DNA of 64,000 nt from Chloroflexota bacterium. Lineage in GTDB: Bacteria; Chloroflexota; Chloroflexia; Thermomicrobiales; JADLAZ01. The notes below the pieces were generated by a model. That model ran no database searches. It was not told where the DNA came from and saw nothing but the letters and a program-made list of their open reading frames with translations. The stretch covers positions 1 through 64,000 of the forward strand of contig JADLAZ010000007.1 of NCBI GenBank assembly GCA_020849725.1, written 5' to 3'. Each line of letters begins with the position of its first letter. Position 1 is the first letter of the stretch. Shown piece after piece: positions 1-7,400 of the stretch. Position numbers and translations under genes: made by a program.

Positions 1-201
1 CGGCCCCCCCCGCCCACGCCACCCGCTGCTCACCGTCCACACCCAGACCGAGTCGTGCAGCAACGGCCGCCTCGCCAGGTGACGGTCGATCTCGGTCGCC
101 AACGTAGCCAGTGGTGCCCGTGGCGGTGGGGACAGGACCAGCATGCCAGCGTGCCGCGCCAGGTCGAGCGCGATGTTGTGGTCGGCGTAAAGGGCGGCCA
201 C
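1..201 (-). pseudogene. DUF5615-type PIN-like toxin, copy 1, internally deleted, runs off left edge
   Basis: The reading frame starts at GTG 201 with 'ALYADHNIALDLAR', the usual beginning of DUF5615 PIN-like toxins, then jumps directly to 'HAGMLVLSPPPRAPL' from the C-terminal third. Compared with copy 2 (2593-2983), 65 codons (195 bp) are missing at a junction near 153-162, where both flanks read CCGCGCC; deletion between short repeats is therefore likely. The lost part includes the acidic segment and the 'TRNVADF' strand expected to form the nuclease core, so the product should be inactive. The frame remains open to base 1, so the true end is not visible. It lies directly downstream of its antitoxin (stop 208-210, start 201). 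The family assignment comes from motif memory, not a search. Confidence 0.6.
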
Positions 202-207
202 GGTTCC

Positions 208-465
208 CTACGCGCCCGACGTCAGGCGTGCCGCCGCGTCGAGGGACGCGGCGTTCAGCGTGATGCGCGCGTCGATGACCGCCTGATGCTGGCGATAGTA
301 GGCCAGCGCCGCCGCGACCGCAGCACGCGGCACGTCATAGTCCGCCGCCGTCTGGTCGGCGTCGCTGCCAACACCACGCAGGTGGACAAGGAGCGCCCAG
401 AGCTCCACACCGCTGCCGACGAGGCGCGCCCGATCCGCCCACCCACGACGACCGAGAGCGAGCAT
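208..465 (-). CDS. DUF433-type antitoxin, copy 1, possibly N-terminally eroded
   Basis: This 85-residue protein contains the DUF433 hallmark: a strand ending 'GSGVELWALL', then 'DQTAADYDVPRAAVAAALAY' and 'IDARITLNAA', in which a winged-helix-like segment reads as 'xDYxxPxxxVxxALxYY'. DUF433 proteins are usually the antitoxin partners of DUF5615 PIN-like toxins, and such a toxin remnant follows 6 bp downstream. The extreme N-terminus does not look like the usual family start, so either the start is misplaced or the first strand has decayed. A near-identical duplicate lies at 2984-3190. Since its toxin is deleted, this gene is probably no longer functionally coupled. Confidence 0.55.
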   Translation of the reverse strand: MLALGRRGWADRARLVGSGVELWALLVHLRGVGSDADQTAADYDVPRAAVAAALAYYRQHQAVIDARITLNAASLDAAARLTSGA

Positions 466-722
466 CTGAGCGGCTGCCGGCCATGCGACCCGCGGCTGGA
501 CGGCTCGCCGTTGGCGTGAGCCAGGAATCGGGCATCCCAGCCCATGGCCCGATCACCGTCCCGGTCGATATCCGGCTATGGAACTACCTCAGGCGCGGGT
601 CATGAGGTACCGGCGTGCGGTTGCCAAGCACTGCTCGATTGGAGCGCGCACGCGTCGCCAATCTCTTCCGTGTCACGCACCTCAGGATGCGGCCCGAGCT
701 GGTGACCAGGGCTCCTGGGGGA
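466..722. other. non-coding gap
   Basis: No convincing gene. The duplication shared with the region around 3190-3212 ends near 430. The remainder shows no recognisable terminator, tRNA or repeat. Confidence 0.4.
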
Positions 723-1472
723 CTACCGCTTGATGCCAGCCAGCCCATGCTTGATGCCCTCGGTCGCCCAGCGCGCCCAGGGCAAGGTGAAGAACTTGAA
801 CCCCTTCTCCACAAAGAAGTCGGGCTCCATGTCGGGTGGGATGAAGTACATCCCCGGCACGACGCCGTGTCGCGCGCACGCCGCAGCAATGGTATCTAAC
901 CCTTTTTGGTACGTGGCGGACGTATAGTCGAGTGGCACCTCAAGTTCGATGGAGAGATCGGACGGGCCAACCAGGAGGACATCGATCCCCGGAACACCGA
1001 GAATCGCATCAATGTTCGCGATCGCTTGCCGAGTCTCAATCATCGGGACGATCAAGAGATCCTTGTTGACCGTGTCCAGATAGTGACGGTAGTCTCGCGT
1101 CTCACCCCAGTCACCACGGACGCCCGCGTTGCTCCGCTCCCCATCTGGGGAATATTTGCAGGCCCTCACCATCGCCCTGGCCTCGTCCGCGGTGTTGACC
1201 ATGGGCACCACGATGCCCCGCGCACCCGCGTCCAACGCGAAGCAGATGAGATCGGCGCGGTTCGCACTCACGCGGACGATCGGCGTCGCCTTCGTGCCGC
1301 GCATCGACGCGATCGCTGGGATCAATTGCTTGACTTCGACGGGTGAGTGCTGCGTATCAAACAGCAGAAAATCAAAGCCGGCATCGGCCAGCATAGCCAT
1401 ATCGCCAGTCGCCGACCCAGCCGTTCCGATCGCGGTCTTTCCCGATTTAACAAGCTCTTTCACCGCATTCAA
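723..1472 (-). CDS. HpcH/HpaI aldolase/citrate lyase family protein
   Basis: A 249-residue single-domain TIM-barrel protein of the class II pyruvate/2-oxo-acid aldolase family (HpcH, HpaI, GarL types), which cleave or form 4-hydroxy-2-oxo acids with a divalent metal. Visible family marks are 'FDFLLFDTQHSPVE' at the first barrel strands, 'ARGIVVPMVNTADEA' in the middle, the metal-binding Glu in 'VPMIETRQA' and the metal-binding Asp in 'LLVGPSDLSIELEVP'. Length is normal for the family. The substrate cannot be assigned. Codon choice is visibly less GC-biased than in its neighbours (many AA/TT-rich codons near the start), and it sits alone between two copies of a decayed toxin-antitoxin pair, suggesting transfer with that block. 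It has no operon partner. Confidence 0.85.
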   Translation of the reverse strand: MNAVKELVKSGKTAIGTAGSATGDMAMLADAGFDFLLFDTQHSPVEVKQLIPAIASMRGTKATPIVRVSANRADLICFALDAGARGIVVPMVNTADEARAMVRACKYSPDGERSNAGVRGDWGETRDYRHYLDTVNKDLLIVPMIETRQAIANIDAILGVPGIDVLLVGPSDLSIELEVPLDYTSATYQKGLDTIAAACARHGVVPGMYFIPPDMEPDFFVEKGFKFFTLPWARWATEGIKHGLAGIKR

Positions 1473-1787
1473 TGTGCTATGACCTCCGGGCTACATCAGT
1501 AAGATCCGAGTCGGCGCTGGTCCCAGGGGGAGTCGGCACAATCTCCCAAACTGAACGCTGGTCCCACCTGGGTCTGAGCCACGCCGCGTTTGCGTCCGCG
1601 CATTCTAATGGACACTGCCCCGCCCTCGCAAGCGCCATCCGCGGACGATCTCAGGCCGCGTCTGGCCCGGGGCGGAGCGACCGCCGAGAGGGGCCTGGGT
1701 GCGCCACGGCAGCCGGCGTGGCCACGCCGGCCGCAGTCGTGCCTCGTCCAACTCGCTCGCCATCATCGCTCCCTTCTGGTCCCTATC
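1473..1787. other. non-coding gap
   Basis: 315 bp without a supportable gene; composition is high-GC with no clear hairpin or promoter match. It separates the aldolase, transcribed to the left, from the vapB-like remnant, transcribed to the right. Confidence 0.4.
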
Positions 1788-1896
1788 ATGACGCCGGTCC
1801 AAGTTCCACCGGGAGCACGATACAACGTCCGTCGCCAGCCGAAGCAGTGGCGAGGCGACCGAGCGGCTCGTCCGGCAGGCCCGCCGGCGACGGCAG

Positions 1897-2085
1897 GTGA
1901 TCGTCGTGACCGATGCCGGACAGCCGATTGCCCGGATCGAGCCCGTGGAGCCTGAGCAGCCGAGCGCGGCCGCGGGCGCGGCGTTGCTGGCCGATATGCA
2001 GCGGCTCGCCACTGACATCGGGAAATGGTGGCCTGCCGATGCCAGCGCGGTGGAAACGGTGCGGGAAGGCCGGCCCGACTGGTGA
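1897..2085 (+). pseudogene. VapB/Phd-type antitoxin remnant
   Basis: The frame reads 'VIVVTDAGQPIARIEPVEPE', matching the end of the Phd/YefM or VapB DNA-binding domain ('vvItrhGrPvArl') followed by a C-terminal toxin-wrapping tail rich in Trp/Asp. An open frame extends left through 'ATERLVRQARRRRQ', which would fit the helix before that strand, but no start codon leads into it: a stop occurs at 1789-1791. A separate frame starting at ATG 1788 looks like a plausible N-terminus, so a frameshift between about 1830 and 1890 is likely. The stop TGA at 2083-2085 overlaps the GTG start of the following vapC remnant, the classical coupled TA layout. Confidence 0.5.
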
Positions 2086-2507
2086 TCGTCACCGACGCCA
2101 GTGTGGGTGAGTCTGCTGCGCCGCCGAATGTGCATCACGCCGAGAGCCAGCGCTGACTCTCGGCCTTCCTGACCGGCCCTGACCGCCGCATCGTCACTCC
2201 CCGCGCGCTCCTGATTGAGATCGGCGCGAGTTTGGCTCGCCGGGGCGCCCAGCCGCTGGCGGCGATACGTCCTTCCCAGCGGTTGGCACGCGACCCGCAT
2301 CTCACGCTCGTGGACCTCACCGGACCGATCATCTGGCCGACGCTCCGGGTCGCTGTGGTGGCCCGCCTGTGGGCGGGCGATGTGCCGTATGTCGCTGTGG
2401 CGCGGCACGATGCTGCCCCACTGCTAATGTGGGACGACGAGCAAGCGCAGCGAGCCCAGCGCGCCGGGCTCGTGGCTCGGCGTCCGAATGCCCTCTGCCA
2501 CCGACGA
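2082..2507 (+). pseudogene. VapC-like PIN-domain toxin, degenerate
   Basis: The frame from GTG 2082 begins 'VIVTDASV', the PIN start carrying the first catalytic Asp. After a scrambled stretch it continues in the same frame with 'NVHHAESQR', an in-frame TGA at 2154-2156 where Trp is normally found ('QRWL'), then 'AFLTGPDRRIVTPRALLIE', 'DVPYVAVARHDAAPLLMWD' and 'DEQAQRA'. These match the order of the PIN fold, including the third acidic position before 'YVAVA'. Local frame damage lies between codons 9 and 15, and the expected stop near 2507 has been lost. Non-functional as read. The TGA is unlikely to encode Sec, because the aligned residue is Trp in a gene with other lesions. Confidence 0.6.
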
Positions 2508-2592
2508 TCGCCGCCGGCTTCGCGTTTCGGGCCACGAAGTAGGGTCGGCAGCAATCGAGCGTGTTCTAGCTGGGTGGCCGTCGTCAGGGACG

Positions 2593-2983
2593 TCACCGGC
2601 GCTCACGCCACCCACCGCTTGCCGTCCAGACCCAGACCGAGTCGTGCAGCAACGGCCGCATCGCCAGGTGTCGGTCGATCTCGGTCGCCAACGTAGCCAG
2701 TGGCGCCCGTGGCGGTTGGGGCAGGATCAGAATGCCAGCGTGCCGCGCCGGCGGACCGACGCGCCACGCGACTGACCAGCGCCGCCATGCCCGGTGAAGC
2801 AGAAGGAAGTCGGCAACATTGCGCGTGAGGATGGCCCGGCCGTCCAGCGCGGCCAGCAGCAGGTACTCTTCATCGCCAGCGCCCTCCGACCTTTGGTCAC
2901 GCGCGGTCACGATATCGTGATCGCGCTCGCGCAACTCCGCGCCAGGTCGAGCGCGATTTGTGGTCGGCGTAGAGGGCGGCCAT
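2593..2983 (-). pseudogene. DUF5615-type PIN-like toxin, copy 2, frameshifted
   Basis: The toxin begins at ATG 2983 ('MAALYADH') and continues, in another frame from about 2937, as 'LRERDHDIVTARDQ', 'YLLLAALDGRAILTRNVADF' and 'HAGILILPQPPRAPL' to TGA 2593-2595. This is the full DUF5615 order. Against copy 1, whose N-terminus is in frame ('HNIALDLAR'), two single-base deletions are inferred, near 2957-2959 and near 2938. The core acidic motifs are intact but are not translated from the native start. A TTG at 2934 could start a truncated product of 113 residues that lacks the first strand and its Asp. The upstream antitoxin reads into this frame (see next entry). Confidence 0.6.
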
Positions 2984-3190
2984 GGCTCTCCACGCGCCCG
3001 ACGTCGGGCGTGCCGCCGCGTCCCTCGACGCGGCGTTCAGCGTGATGCGCGCGTCGATGACCGCCTGATGCTGGCGATAGTAGGCCAGCGCCGCCGCGAC
3101 CGCAGCGCGCGGCACGTCATAGTCCGCCGCCGTCTGGTCGGCATCGCCGCCAGCACCACGCAGGTGGGCCATGAGCGCCCACATCTCCAC
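2984..3190 (-). pseudogene. DUF433-type antitoxin, copy 2, stop lost
   Basis: This is nearly identical to copy 1 from 'GVEMWALMAHLRG' through 'DQTAADYDVPRAAVAAALAY' to 'IDARITLNAA'. The TAG stop of copy 1 is replaced by TGG (2990-2992), so translation runs on through the toxin's own ATG at 2983 in the same frame until the toxin's first frameshift, giving a 97-residue chimera ending near 2897. The copy diverges from copy 1 upstream of about 3212. An N-terminal extension in frame has no recognised start. Presumed non-functional. Confidence 0.55.
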
Positions 3191-3325
3191 CCCGCTGCCG
3201 ACGCGGCGCGACAGCAGGCACTGACCCCCGACGCGGCGGCCGATTGGTACCGGGCGTCTCTCACGCGTGCGCGTTGCGATGGCCTTGCAGGCGTCACGTG
3301 GCGCGACCCGCCGCCACCGTTCAGA

Positions 3326-3913
3326 CTACGCGCCGCGCGTCAGCCGCCACACGTGGACCATGCGCTGGACGGCAGTGGCGTTGGTTAGGATCGCCAGCAG
3401 CCACAGCACGCCCAGCAGCGCCACCTCACCGAACAGCAGTCCGGCCGCCAGCACGAGGATCCGCTCTGGGCGGCCCAGCAACCCGACCTCGCAGTCGAAG
3501 CCGAGCGCCTCGGCCCGAGCACGGGCATAGCTGACCAGCACGGAGCCAGCCGCGGCGGCATACACCAGCGCCGCCTCGGTCAGGAAGCCGGTCGCCTGCA
3601 AGTGCAGCAGCAGCCCGAAGAAGACGACCAACTCCGAGTAGCGGTCCAGCGTCGAGTCGAAGAAGGCGCCGAACTTGCTGGTCTGGTTCGTCGCCCGCGC
3701 CAGCGCGCCGTCGAGCATGTCGAACGCACCGGCCAGCAACAGCAGCGCGCCGCCAGCCGCCAGATGACCGCTCGCCAGCACGGCCGCGACCGCGACGTTG
3801 AGCAGCAGACCGATCACCGTCAGGCCGTTGGGGCTGATGCCGGTTCGCGCCAGACCTACCGCCAGCGTCCGCGCCAGCGAGCGGGCCTGTTCCTTCACCA
3901 TCACCCAGGTCAT
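3326..3913 (-). CDS. CDP-alcohol phosphatidyltransferase family protein
   Basis: A polytopic inner-membrane enzyme that would transfer a phospho-alcohol or phosphatidyl group from a CDP-activated donor, in phospholipid headgroup synthesis. The family motif is complete: Asp65, Asp68-Gly69, Ala72-Arg73, Gly82, Asp86 and Asp90 in 'DMLDGALARATNQTSKFGAF' followed by 'DSTLD'. About six hydrophobic segments follow 'TGISPNGLTVIGLLLNV', which is typical of the N-terminal helix. I chose ATG 3913 because the family usually begins 10-25 residues before 'TGISPN'; ATG 3964 and ATG 3901 are alternatives. Subfamily (PgsA-like or inositol-phosphate type) cannot be decided. It is a single gene with no clear partners. 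Confidence 0.85.
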   Translation of the reverse strand: MTWVMVKEQARSLARTLAVGLARTGISPNGLTVIGLLLNVAVAAVLASGHLAAGGALLLLAGAFDMLDGALARATNQTSKFGAFFDSTLDRYSELVVFFGLLLHLQATGFLTEAALVYAAAAGSVLVSYARARAEALGFDCEVGLLGRPERILVLAAGLLFGEVALLGVLWLLAILTNATAVQRMVHVWRLTRGA

Positions 3914-4066
3914 CGTCTGCCCTATCGCACCGCACCGACGTGAGACGGACTGCGCCCCCGCCACGCCAGCAGGGTCGCGCCGGGAGCCACCGCTATTGTA
4001 ACGCAGAACCCGACGGCCGACGGAGACCCAGTCAGCCGCCGGGGTCGCGCACCGGATGGGGCCGCA

Positions 4067-5305
4067 CTAGCGCCCGGCGGCCAGCGGCGCGCCGCCACCC
4101 GGCAGGCCAGCTTCGAGCGGCGGGGCCGGAACAGAGCCGGCAGCGCGCCAGCGGTCGCTCAGCAGCAGCAGCAACGTGCCCAGGCCAAGGCAGAGGACGA
4201 AGAAGGTGATGATCGGCCCGATGTAGGGGATCCAGGTCATCAGGTGCAGCCCGACCAGGCCGACCACGACCAGCCAGCCCCAGGCCGGCGCCACGCCACG
4301 CCGGACCAGGCCGATGACGACACCGGCCAGCGCCGCCGCCGCCACCAACCAGCCAATGTACCAGCCGGCGAAGTAGGCGACGAGGCCGAGCGCGGCCAGC
4401 GGTACACCCAGCACGGTGATCAGCAACAGCAGCGCCACCACCGGCACGACAATCAGCACCACCAGCCCGAGGGCGAAGGCGATCAGCGCCCGCCGCTCCA
4501 GCACCTGCTGGGCCGATCGGTAGAGGCCGGGCACGAGCCAACCGAGCAGCAGCCCGACGAGAACGCTGCCGGCCAGCAGCACCAGCCCAAAGATGATGCC
4601 GCCGATGTCCGGGCCACGGCGGCGCTCCTCGGCCGGCGGCTGCGGCGGGTCGGTGCGCTGCACCTGGCCCTGGACGCTGCCGTCTGGTACCGCCACATCC
4701 ACCCGCGACACGTAGCGCAGATCGCCGCCGACGCGCGCCGACGGCTGCACGGCCAGCTGGCCCACGCCCAGCTCGACGTTGCGGCCGACCGCACCGGCCA
4801 GATGCGTCGTGCCGGCGCCTGCCGTCACGTTGCCGGTCACTGCGCCCTGAAGGGTAAGACCTTCGCTCCCGCTCAGCCAGTTGCCGCCGACAGTGGCGCT
4901 CGGGCCAAGCGTGAGCTGCGAGCCGGCCGCCGTCACATTGCGCTCGACGGCGCCGTCGATCTGGATGGTCGCGCCGGTGACGCGCGCATCGCCCTCGACC
5001 GTGCCGCCGACGGTCAGCATCGCGCCGGCCGCCAGCAGATCGCCATCGATGCGCGCGCCGGGCAGGATAGTGACGCGCGAGCCAGCAGCGAAGACATCGC
5101 CGGTGACATGGCCGCCGATGGTGACGCTCTCGCCGGCAATGGCCAGATCGTCATCAATGGTCTCGCCGGCCGCTACGGTCGCACCGGGGCCGCTGCGACG
5201 CTCGAGCGCCGCCGCCGGCTGGACCCACACCACCGCCAGCAGCAGGCCCATGAGCACACTCAGCAAAGGGAGACTCCGGCGCAGCGCCGGCCGCGGGGAG
5301 GGCAT
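4067..5305 (-). CDS. exported bactofilin-like membrane protein
   Basis: 412 residues. An N-terminal signal anchor ('LPLLSVLMGLLLAVVWVQP') is followed from about residue 35 to 225 by repeated right-handed beta-helix turns of the form 'xGxVxGDVxAxGxxVxIxxGAxIxGDL', the pattern of bactofilin/polymer-forming proteins. After a Pro/Glu/Arg linker come roughly five transmembrane segments (about 235-385). Start ATG 5305 is preceded by GGAAAGGA at good spacing; an open frame further upstream lacks a ribosome site. It is the third gene of a run with an ECF sigma factor and its anti-sigma, so it is probably part of that envelope-stress regulon. Fusion of a beta-helix scaffold to a multi-spanning C-terminus suggests a surface or envelope scaffold role; this is inference. 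Confidence 0.75.
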   Translation of the reverse strand: MPSPRPALRRSLPLLSVLMGLLLAVVWVQPAAALERRSGPGATVAAGETIDDDLAIAGESVTIGGHVTGDVFAAGSRVTILPGARIDGDLLAAGAMLTVGGTVEGDARVTGATIQIDGAVERNVTAAGSQLTLGPSATVGGNWLSGSEGLTLQGAVTGNVTAGAGTTHLAGAVGRNVELGVGQLAVQPSARVGGDLRYVSRVDVAVPDGSVQGQVQRTDPPQPPAEERRRGPDIGGIIFGLVLLAGSVLVGLLLGWLVPGLYRSAQQVLERRALIAFALGLVVLIVVPVVALLLLITVLGVPLAALGLVAYFAGWYIGWLVAAAALAGVVIGLVRRGVAPAWGWLVVVGLVGLHLMTWIPYIGPIITFFVLCLGLGTLLLLLSDRWRAAGSVPAPPLEAGLPGGGAPLAAGR

Positions 5306-5364
5306 GACCGTCGTCCTTTCCAGTCGGGGCCGCCGGGGAGCGGCGCGTGGAGTGCCGGCCGAGT

Positions 5365-5919
5365 TCAGCCAGTGATGGGAGAGAGCTGGCGCGGCCGGCG
5401 CCACCAGGCGACGCCGAGCACCAGAACAGTCGCCAGGAGCGCCGCCTGGCTCAGCAGCAGTGGGACGGGATCGTCGGCCAGCGCCACCAGGCCGCCGGCG
5501 AAGACGACCGCCGCCTGCGCCAGCAGGAGTACTGTCAGCGTCGGCACATCGACCAGATAGTCCAACCACAGCAGCGCTTCGTCCAGCCATGGCGCCAGCA
5601 GCGCCCAGGCGACAGCCACGCTCAGCGCCAGTGCCAGCAGCAGCGCCAGCTGGCGCGCGCCGGCGCCGATGCGCACCACGGCAGCACTCATGGCGACAGC
5701 GTCAATCAGTTGACCGGGCAGGTCGGCCTGGCGCAGGTACGATAGCTCGCCGCCCGTCAGTGTCAGGGCGGCGCGCCAGTCGCGCGCCTCAGCGGCCAGC
5801 ACCGCCAGCCGCTCCTGACAGGTAGGGCAGTGCGTGACGTGGTCGGTCGCCGCCGCCGGCGGCTTGGTCGCGCCGTCGAGCCAGGTCGCCAGCACCAGAT
5901 CGTCAGGATGAAAGGGCAT
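5365..5919 (-). CDS. zinc-finger anti-sigma factor, membrane-anchored
   Basis: 184 residues. The ZAS motif His27-x3-Cys31-x2-Cys34 ('HVTHCPTC') lies in the N-terminal cytoplasmic part, followed by about four hydrophobic segments from residue 75 on. Such proteins bind and silence the ECF sigma factor encoded next to them. Start ATG 5919 lies inside the last codons of the sigma gene, giving a 17-bp overlap, so the two are translationally coupled and co-regulated. The membrane part is larger than the single helix of common anti-sigma factors, so it may itself sense an envelope condition. Confidence 0.75.
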   Translation of the reverse strand: MPFHPDDLVLATWLDGATKPPAAATDHVTHCPTCQERLAVLAAEARDWRAALTLTGGELSYLRQADLPGQLIDAVAMSAAVVRIGAGARQLALLLALALSVAVAWALLAPWLDEALLWLDYLVDVPTLTVLLLAQAAVVFAGGLVALADDPVPLLLSQAALLATVLVLGVAWWRRPRQLSPITG

Positions 5920-6526
5920 CGGTGACCTCCTCGCCGGCCAGCGCCCGGCGCAGCAGCGCCCTGGCCCGCATGAGCTGCACGCCGACGGTGCTGATCGGCA
6001 CCCCGGTCTGGTCGGCAATCTCGGCATACGACAGGTCGTTGAAGAAGCGCAGTGTGATCAGCAGCCGATAGTGCTCCGGCAGGCGCGCCACGGCGGCGCG
6101 CACGCGCGCGCGCTGCTCAGCAGACTCCAGCACCGCGGCCGGGTCGTCACCGCCGGGCACGGCCGCCAGGTGCGCGTCCGTGTCGCCCGGCAGCGTCTGG
6201 GCCTGCTCGCGGCGGCGGTCGCGCAGATAATTCAGCGTCTCGTTGGTGGCGATGCGCAGCAGCCACGGCCGCAGCGGGCGGTCGGCGTCGAAGCCGCGCA
6301 AGTTGCGATAGGCCTTGTAGAAGACGGCGTTGGCCAGCTCCAGTGCCGCGTCGGGATCGTGGGTGAGGCGCAGGCAGACGCCGTAGACATCGCGCTGGTG
6401 CCGCTCGACCAGCTTGGTCAACGCCGCCGGGTCGTTGGCCAGACAGCGCGCCACCAGCGCCCGGTCGGTCTGGTCCACCCCGCTCGTCATGTCGACCTCG
6501 CGCCTGGGCAGTGCCGCGGTCAGCAT
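5903..6526 (-). CDS. ECF-family RNA polymerase sigma factor
   Basis: 207 residues. Region 2 spans about 24-95 with 'ALTKLVERHQRDVYGVCLRL' and 'RPLRPWLLRIATNETLNYLR'; region 4 spans about 140-195 with 'LPEHYRLLITLRFFNDLSYA', then a helix-turn-helix 'EIADQTGVPISTVGVQLMRA'. ATG 6526 is preferred over ATG 6490 because AGGAGGGG lies at ideal distance upstream of it. It heads an operon with its anti-sigma (17-bp overlap) and a bactofilin-like protein. Autoregulation is expected but no promoter was identified with confidence. Confidence 0.88.
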   Translation of the reverse strand: MLTAALPRREVDMTSGVDQTDRALVARCLANDPAALTKLVERHQRDVYGVCLRLTHDPDAALELANAVFYKAYRNLRGFDADRPLRPWLLRIATNETLNYLRDRRREQAQTLPGDTDAHLAAVPGGDDPAAVLESAEQRARVRAAVARLPEHYRLLITLRFFNDLSYAEIADQTGVPISTVGVQLMRARALLRRALAGEEVTDALSS

Positions 6527-6740
6527 CGCACCCCTCCTATTCTCTCCTACTGGGGGCGCGGCTGGTTTCTTTCAATCTACGGCCATGCAGCCCGGCGCTC
6601 GGCGCGACCGATAGCGCGATCGCTCGCCGCATCGATCATACGCCACCTGCCCCGCTCCCGCCGGCGGGTTCCGCTTCCGATCACGCGACATCTGCCCCGA
6701 CGACCCCAGCATGGCGGGTGCGGCGGGGCCGGTCTGGCGC

Positions 6741-7292
6741 TCACAACAGCAGGGCGGGCTGTCCACACTCCAGGGCCAGCAGGGCGCGCTTGGCGGGCAG
6801 CCCACCGCCGTAGCCGGTCAGCGCGCCATTCGCACCAATGACGCGATGACAGGGAATGACGATCGGCAGCGGGTTGGCGCCGTTGGCCAGACCGACTGCC
6901 CGCACCGCCGCCGGCTGGCCGATGGCCCGCGCGATGTCGCCATACGCGCACGTTGCACCGTAGGGCACGCGCGCCACCGCCGCCCAGACGGCACGCTGAA
7001 AGGGTGTGCCACGCACATCCAGGGAGAGATCGAACTCCCGTAGCTCACCGGCGAAATACGCAGCGAGCTGGGCTAGCGGCTCGGCTAGCGCCGCCCGGTC
7101 GTCGATCAGTCGCAGTGCGCCGAGATGCCGCCGCAGCCGCGTCGCGGCCGCTGGCGGCGCCTCGTTCGGCAGCGCGACCGACACTAGCCCGGCGTCGGTC
7201 GCGTACAGGCCGAGCGGCCCGATCGGTGTTGCCAGCGCCGCATGGGCGACGGTTGTCGTCGCTGCCGCCACGCTGATCGTTTCGCTCACCAT
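6741..7292 (-). CDS. ogt: methylated-DNA-[protein]-cysteine S-methyltransferase
   Basis: 183 residues. Removes methyl groups from O6-methylguanine in DNA by irreversible transfer to its own cysteine. The active-site motif 'PCHRVI' is at 147-152 (Cys148), preceded by the DNA-binding helix-turn-helix 'YGATCAYGDIARAIGQP' and followed by 'GYGGGLPAKRALLALE'. Length matches single-domain Ogt/MGMT without the AdaA regulatory domain. It stands alone, tail-to-head with the sigma operon, and no operator is visible. Confidence 0.92.
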   Translation of the reverse strand: MVSETISVAAATTTVAHAALATPIGPLGLYATDAGLVSVALPNEAPPAAATRLRRHLGALRLIDDRAALAEPLAQLAAYFAGELREFDLSLDVRGTPFQRAVWAAVARVPYGATCAYGDIARAIGQPAAVRAVGLANGANPLPIVIPCHRVIGANGALTGYGGGLPAKRALLALECGQPALLL

Positions 7293-7400
7293 CTGGTGTC
7301 CCTCCTGCTCACACCCACGCGCCCGTCACGCATCGGGCCTGTCACTCAGAACACGCCGCGTCGGGGTCTGGTTGCAGGAACGACGAGCCAGGGTCCGCCG

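Noticed and set aside
2154..2156. Selenocysteine codon in the vapC-like gene
   Set aside because: The aligned residue in VapC is Trp, the gene has other lesions, and no SECIS-like stem was seen.
4244..5560. Long open frame on the + strand opposite the bactofilin-like gene
   Set aside because: Gln/His/Arg-rich shadow of a high-GC gene with no ribosome site; the reverse strand has clear domains.
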